Below are positions 58,576 through 64,000 of a stretch of DNA of 64,000 nt, in pieces (position 1 is the first letter of the stretch; each line of letters begins with the position of its first letter). Under the pieces are notes generated by a model that saw nothing but the letters and a program-made list of their open reading frames with translations, was not told the origin of the DNA and searched no databases. The translations under genes and the position numbers were made by a program. Source of the DNA: Penicillium oxalicum (taxonomy: Eukaryota; Ascomycota; Eurotiomycetes; Eurotiales; Aspergillaceae). The stretch covers positions 186,001-250,000 of the forward strand of contig NC_064653.1 of the NCBI RefSeq assembly GCF_001723175.1. The letters are read 5' to 3'.

Positions 58576-59194
58576 GTTTTCTACCATTTTATTTTTCCCC
58601 CTAATGAATGAGGTAGTAGCCCGCATAGATACTGGATACTGTGATACTCAAAGCGCCCAGTCCCTTCCAAGTCGCCGTCATACAGGGTAAAATCAACTCG
58701 CATGCTACCTACCTAGCTATCCCAAGCAAACCACAAGAATCTTGAAACGATCTCATCAAGTCTATTGTCCATAAGTATTTCTCATCATCTCAAAATTCAT
58801 CAACTGCCCAGAATTTTTCATGGCTCTCTAAGGGAGACATTAGGGTTTGTTCCATACTCGCTGGATCAGCCAATGTTTGGTCAAACCCTACCCTTCCATG
58901 ACGAGGACAATATCGGAGTGTCTTCAACCCTATCTTGAGAGCAGGCTCACTGCAGAATAGTCTGAAGGAGTGTTCCATGATTCTTTTAAAAACTCCAGAT
59001 CCTGAGAATGAAGCCGTACCCTTATCTGTAGGGGATCGCCAGCTCCTGAGCTATACCACAGAATCAAACCTACGAATCCCTTTCATTTGAGACACTTTCT
59101 GCAGCATCATTTCCCCCACCCCCTCAAAACCATCGGTTCCATATAAAAAATTAATTTTCATCCCATCTCCACAATCGTAACAAACACCTCACTC

Positions 59195-59205
<11 letters not shown>

Positions 59206-59227
<22 letters not shown>
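59206..59227. repeat. Poly-C tract (22 C)
   Basis: Uninterrupted C run following a CT-rich stretch in the gene-poor right block. Confidence 0.9.
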
Positions 59228-59228
<1 letters not shown>

Positions 59229-62200
59229 CCCCAATATTGATGAACCCTAATGTACTACTCGACTGATCGATACGTCACCATATCACGTGCCCGTGTCGGA
59301 CCCTCGAATATCCTCCCCTCTCAATTCGGCACATACGCGGCTAAAGTCATATCCGGCCGATCGGCTCTCCCTTCACCCGGCTGCAAGTTGCTTGCCATGC
59401 GCCCGCAGTGCCGATTCCGCCCTGGTTCTGTCTGCACTTTGGTCGGGAAATGCATACAGATGGCCATCCATAGAGAATGATGAATAGACATTTGAAGCAA
59501 GAATGTCGCCCTCTATCCATCCATTTCCTCAGACATGATGCTGTGACTTACTGTCACTGTCTTCTTAATCTCTTGGAAATCTCGTGCTGCAAAAGTAATA
59601 TAACATCTAGCATAGGATTTTAAATCTGAACATAGAGGGGAGACTCTAGTCTGTTTTTTCTGTCACCCCGATATACTGATGCATTTGTTTGAGAGAGGTC
59701 TAACCCTGACCAAGTGCCCGGGCTTATCAAGTTGAACCTATAGATTTGAAAATGAATCTTGCAAGATAGTACTGCATGCTACTTCATCTCCATCCGCAAT
59801 CTGCATATCACTTTATGACTTGTGAAAATGTATGGGCCGAGGGGTTATAGAGGGGGGCGATTTGTCTCGAAAATCAGGATATGAGTACATACTTGGGACA
59901 TGCGTACTGAATGACTACTGAAGCATCTACCCTATCACTTTTGAAATGATCGGTTGAGAGATGTTGCAAGTAAAGCACCTTGGATCGATCATTTGATCAC
60001 TTCGGATGACTCGAGTAGAAAATGTTGACTGGAAAGTGGCGAGAAAGAGTTGACAGTATCATGGATGAAGGAGCTCGAGGAATATTGCTCATCTGACTAT
60101 ATCAGTGCCTATGTGCTCATAATTGAAAGTGTTTGACCATGAATTGGCCGTACAGGTGTTCTAGGTAAATGCCCGATCACATTGAACATGGAAAAAAAAA
60201 ATCCGGTCTGTTTGCAAGAATTACTCTCTGACTTGGCGTTTTCTGGTTTCTTTCATGTGTTGAATTGCTGAAATAGCACAATATATTAGTGTGACGGGTC
60301 CATGATGGGTGTCACCAATACGTGAGCAATTTTGTTGCCGTGTTTCCGAGTCCAAAAGTCCTTGTAGAATAGGAGAATTGCCATCGTCCGCGGAGATGGA
60401 AGCAGGTGGTGATCTGGGTCAGATTCATGTCGTCCGATTGGATGTTCTCAATCTGTAACGCGGAATTCCACTCGAGCCCTTTCTCTTCGTGTAGCAGCAT
60501 CACTACCCAGCCATACTGAAGGCGATAGGTATAACCTCCAAGTACATAATTTGAAGTTATTCCTGTCAAGTATCCTGAAACAAGTGTTGTGACACCAGAC
60601 GGAATGTCAAAGTGTCCAATTAATCCATTGAACGCATACTTCCCTGCAGTAGGGCATATACTGCGTCCTGCTTACTTCTCGCGCGCGGTGAGGAAATTAC
60701 TTGATTTCGAGATCGAAAAAAGGAGAGAAACAAAAAAAAGCAGAAAAAAGAGAAACAGGCTAAATAGGTTACAGAAATCATGCCACTGTCTAATTTAGCA
60801 TGAAGGGAAAACAAAGGATCTATAACGGAGATGTTCAAATCAAGAGGTACCCGGCCATTCTGCTACACAGGCTCACATGGAAGGTCCCCTGTCAGTGCCC
60901 ACTTGAATGCATGAATCTAGAACGACACCTAGTCATGGAATCTTGATCCTATTAATTACTAAATGTGCCGAGATTTAATCATGAAGCGATCGTTCTCTTT
61001 ATCGAAGCTATTGGAAAACGCCGGAAACAGCGGTCTGGTCAAGTCCGAATAGGCATGCTCCGGATCGTCATTGCCAAGAAGCATGGTACGGAACAGAGTC
61101 GGGGAAACGCACAGTCCACGAGATTGCAGGTCGACGGTAGACCTTGTCTTTACGCGTTGGGAAAAAAGAAGAGGGGTTGGATGATTTCGGAAAGCTTGTA
61201 CGCCGGGGTTGAAACACCCAGTGCTTCATGTTTCAACGTTGATGTGAGATGGAGCTCTTGACGCCCCCCCGTTGATGCGAGGCTTACATTATGAGATTTG
61301 CGGGATGGTCTGCTCAGCAAGTGACAATCCATAATCTAGGAAATTACTGGAGAACCAAAAAAAATAGTCGAATTGATGTAATTGGCAGGTGGCAGGCAGT
61401 AGTATTTTTTCGCTTCAGGAAGTTCGTCTCAGTTGTAGTTCAAACTCTGTAGAGTTAGACTGACGGGACCCGCCTCGGAACATGACCCTTTTTGGCCAAC
61501 GTGGTCGATATTGTGGACCCCGTGACCTTGACCTTCATCTCCAAGTTGAGGGGAGGAGGAGGGGGGAATGAGGGATACGCGCGCACTCAATTGGGTCAAC
61601 CAAATGAAAAAAAAAATGGATACTAGCGTCTAGTAAGGGCCCCCCGTTCCTTATACAAGCTGATGCGAGGGGCCGATTCGGTCCCCAGACAGGAAATCAG
61701 ATCGGGATTGCGAAGGAAAGAGAACCTGTATCGTGCAATGGCTAGCGCTTGATCGGGCTCCTTGAGGAGATGCATCCTCGTGCAGTCTGTTTCTCATCGC
61801 TTTAGTACGTACTACTATAGTGCAACAGCAATTGTCAACAGACACATTGAAACCAAAGTGCCCCGATTGATTCGAATCGGCGCAGTCGAACAGGACTTTT
61901 ACAGTAATACTATTCGCTTCATGTTGACCGTGTCCGGGGCCGCTCAGGAACTCCACCGCCACCGTCTCAGGATGGTGTTTCAAGACATGACCCCCTCCAT
62001 CAATGCTTAGCCATTCTTCTTTTTGGTCGCCGTGTCATGAGATTCCAACCTTTGTCTAGGACAGCAAGCTTAATGGAGAATTATCGCCGTAAATTGATTA
62101 GCCATGTGTACACCGTTCAGCGCACCGTTTTGTGCATTATGACCTTGGTCCCAAAAGTACCACGGCGCTCTCTGCCTAATATGCCGAAACTGGTTAAGCG

Positions 62201-62798
62201 TCAGGGGACTGTACATGATTGGTCGCGCACGACTCGTTTGGTATTCACTCTTCTTGTTGTGCTTGAATACAGTAGATGTTCCAATTCATCACTCGAGTGT
62301 ATCTCGTAGGTGCTGGGAAGTTGGAGGTGAGAATGAAATAGAATGACCACGATGGTTTTATTGACTAAAGAGATCCTGCACTCCATCCATTCCCGCGGAG
62401 ATTTCTCCGTATTGCGGGTGTTTCTGCACAATCTCCAAAAAGTGCAACTAGTGCAAAATTTGATAGGGAATTTGCCCAATCCACATGTACCTGTTTGAAT
62501 CCAGGTACTTCCGAGGCACAAGATTCTACAAGTTGCTCTCTGGTGGCTTGCACGGGGCCAAGATGTAGAAGACCTTTTCCGTGGTTCGTACTGGGGACCT
62601 CGGAAGCTCCTCCACCACTCCACAAAAAAATGAAAGAGAAAAAAACACAAAGTTGGAGACAAGATGCGAAAAGAGTGGAGAATCATAGCGGATCCACAAA
62701 CGGGTTTCAACCCCGCGGATACAGAAAGGGGGAAGACAGAACCAAAAAGAACACAAAAAAGAAAAAGAAAAGAAATGTATAAGAACCACTCCCCCCCT

Positions 62799-62816
62799 CC
62801 CCCCCCCCCCCCCCCC
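62799..62816. repeat. Poly-C tract (18 C) preceded by C7-T
   Basis: A C run at 62799-62816, immediately after seven C and one T (62791-62798), next to A-rich sequence. Confidence 0.9.
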
Positions 62817-64000
62817 GAAAATTCAAAACGGAAGTAGAGAAAAAAAAACAAGTTAAGTAAAAATACATTTAATTAGGAAAAAACGGTGGTGCTTAACGGG
62901 ACCTTTGCCATTTGAGAATCATATGCAGAGTTTCGGACGAGTGCTAGATTTTGGTAGACTTGGGGAAAAGTGCCTGGCTTTGCGATCGAAGATTGTAGAT
63001 CCCAAGGTCTAGATCATTATGGATACGCTGGTAGCATGACCATATGGTATTGTCTCGAATGTCTCTCCGGTACTGGTACCTACCACATCGTGTACATGGC
63101 AAGGTTCCAGAAAGGTCAGCAGCCCGCACGACCGTAGGTATAATATTCTGGAGAGGGAAATCATTCGTGCGTGAAAAATCGGGGAGGAAGCTAATCCTCA
63201 GGGTACCTGCGTAAGTGGTGGAAAACTGCTGCAAGGGACCCTTGGTAAGTGGCTGAAGGAGTAGTAAAATGTGGAAGCACAGTATGTATGATGCTCCAGT
63301 GTGTACACAACCTGGACGCCAGTCCAGTGATTAGGTGAAGCATTGAAGAGCGAAGGGAAAAAAGGGGCGAATTGGCCCCAGAGTAACTCTAAGTTGGAGA
63401 ACAGCAAAGCGAAGAGATAGACGCTTCAGGTACCCTCCCTCAAAAATAAATACTAGATTTTTCAAGATCTATGCGGGAAAGACTTGACGTGAGATGCATA
63501 TATGGATACAAGGATGAATGTCTACGCGGCTGAGAATTGACACTCTCTACCTAGGACCCCTGAGCCCTGATTGACTTTCTTGGTTTTCTTTCTCACCCTT
63601 GGCCCGGAATTTCCCCACCAAGATAGACCGCGAAACGAGAGCCATCAATTGTGGTCAGGTTACGATACAATGCAAGCGAGGGGAAATAACGTAAAAATGC
63701 GGTCAATTGTATTCTTCGTATCCTCTAGTGATGGAATCGACCACACGCCAAAAGCGATGGGCCAAGATGTGAATTGAAGAAGAAAAAAAAATGATATTGA
63801 AAAAAAAGTAATAATCAAAAAGCAGGGGTAACAAAGATGCGATAAAAAGAACAATTCAGTCCAAGAATCCAAAAGCAAAGGTTGCAAATCAACATTCTGA
63901 AGCACCTGGTGTGATCCCAGATCACCGTTGATGCAGGTGTAATGTGATGGCCAGGAATCTCCGCCCAGCTACAACCGCCAGACGTCCTTTCGTCTGCTTC

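Larger units (their letters stand above)
58199..64000. other. Gene-poor right end of about 5.8 kb
   Basis: The first 400 nt are the dioxygenase 3' flank. Beyond that no gene could be supported on either strand: frames are short, lack domains and use mostly non-ATG starts. Notable are the poly-C tracts at 59206-59227 and 62799-62816, A-rich stretches, and a perfect 7-bp hairpin at 62487-62508 (GTACCTG, 8-nt loop, CAGGTAC). Confidence 0.5.

Noticed and set aside
62487..62508. Perfect 7-bp hairpin GTACCTG/CAGGTAC with an 8-nt loop, with a TTTGAATC loop reminiscent of a tRNA T-loop
   Set aside because: The stem-loop geometry does not match a tRNA T-arm and no other tRNA parts are nearby.

Overview
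The window is nuclear DNA of a filamentous ascomycete, most likely Eurotiales (Aspergillus/Penicillium type). The genes are fungal housekeeping genes (Exo84, Tom20, Mre11, Upf3, Tyw1, a Sit4/PP6 phosphatase, a Gel-type glucanosyltransferase, a C6 zinc-cluster regulator). They carry short introns, mostly 60-180 nt with GT..AG ends, on both strands, and there are no operons or Shine-Dalgarno sites. Most gene models were rebuilt by joining exons at splice sites that keep the reading frame and restore family motifs. No rRNA, tRNA, CRISPR array or intact transposon was found.

Layout. 0.6-2.3 kb (-): malonyl-CoA-synthetase-like ligase. 3.1-5.4 kb (+): mitochondrial-type tandem ABC ATPase. 5.9-8.1 kb (-): EXO84. 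8.9-9.6 kb (+): TOM20. 11.3-13.2 kb (+): GPI-anchored GH72 glucanosyltransferase. 13.9-17.4 kb (-): F-box/WD/UIM protein. 18.3-20.7 kb (+): MRE11. 21.6-23.7 kb (+): AtuA-like (DUF1446) protein. 23.7-29.2 kb: gene-poor. 29.2-31.0 kb (+): aldehyde dehydrogenase aldA. 32.2-33.9 kb (-): salicylate-hydroxylase-like FAD monooxygenase. 34.7-37.1 kb (-): Zn2Cys6 regulator. 39.7-41.6 kb (-): UPF3, with a reading-frame break. 42.5-44.0 kb (-): membrane dipeptidase. 45.1-47.5 kb (+): TYW1. 47.9-48.9 kb (-): NmrA/isoflavone-reductase-like protein. 50.8-52.2 kb (-): Sit4/PP6 phosphatase with an insert. 52.6-58.2 kb: an aromatic ring-cleavage cluster. 58.2-64 kb: gene-poor, with long poly-C tracts.

The most coherent functional unit is 52.6-58.2 kb. 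It holds an intradiol (catechol-type) dioxygenase, divergently arranged with a beta-propeller muconate-cyclase homologue, followed on the cyclase strand by a fusion of two EthD-like ferredoxin-fold domains with a 3-oxoadipate enol-lactonase-like hydrolase. With the salicylate-hydroxylase-like enzyme and adjacent regulator about 20 kb away, the window could encode most of a route from salicylate through catechol and muconate to 3-oxoadipate. The fused ferredoxin-fold domains are a candidate for the muconolactone isomerase step. This pathway reading is inference from family membership and arrangement.

Other points: an ABC protein whose two halves are degenerate in complementary ways, a Ufo1-like F-box/UIM architecture, an in-frame insert inside the Sit4 catalytic core, a hidden first exon in MRE11, and an unexplained frame change in UPF3.
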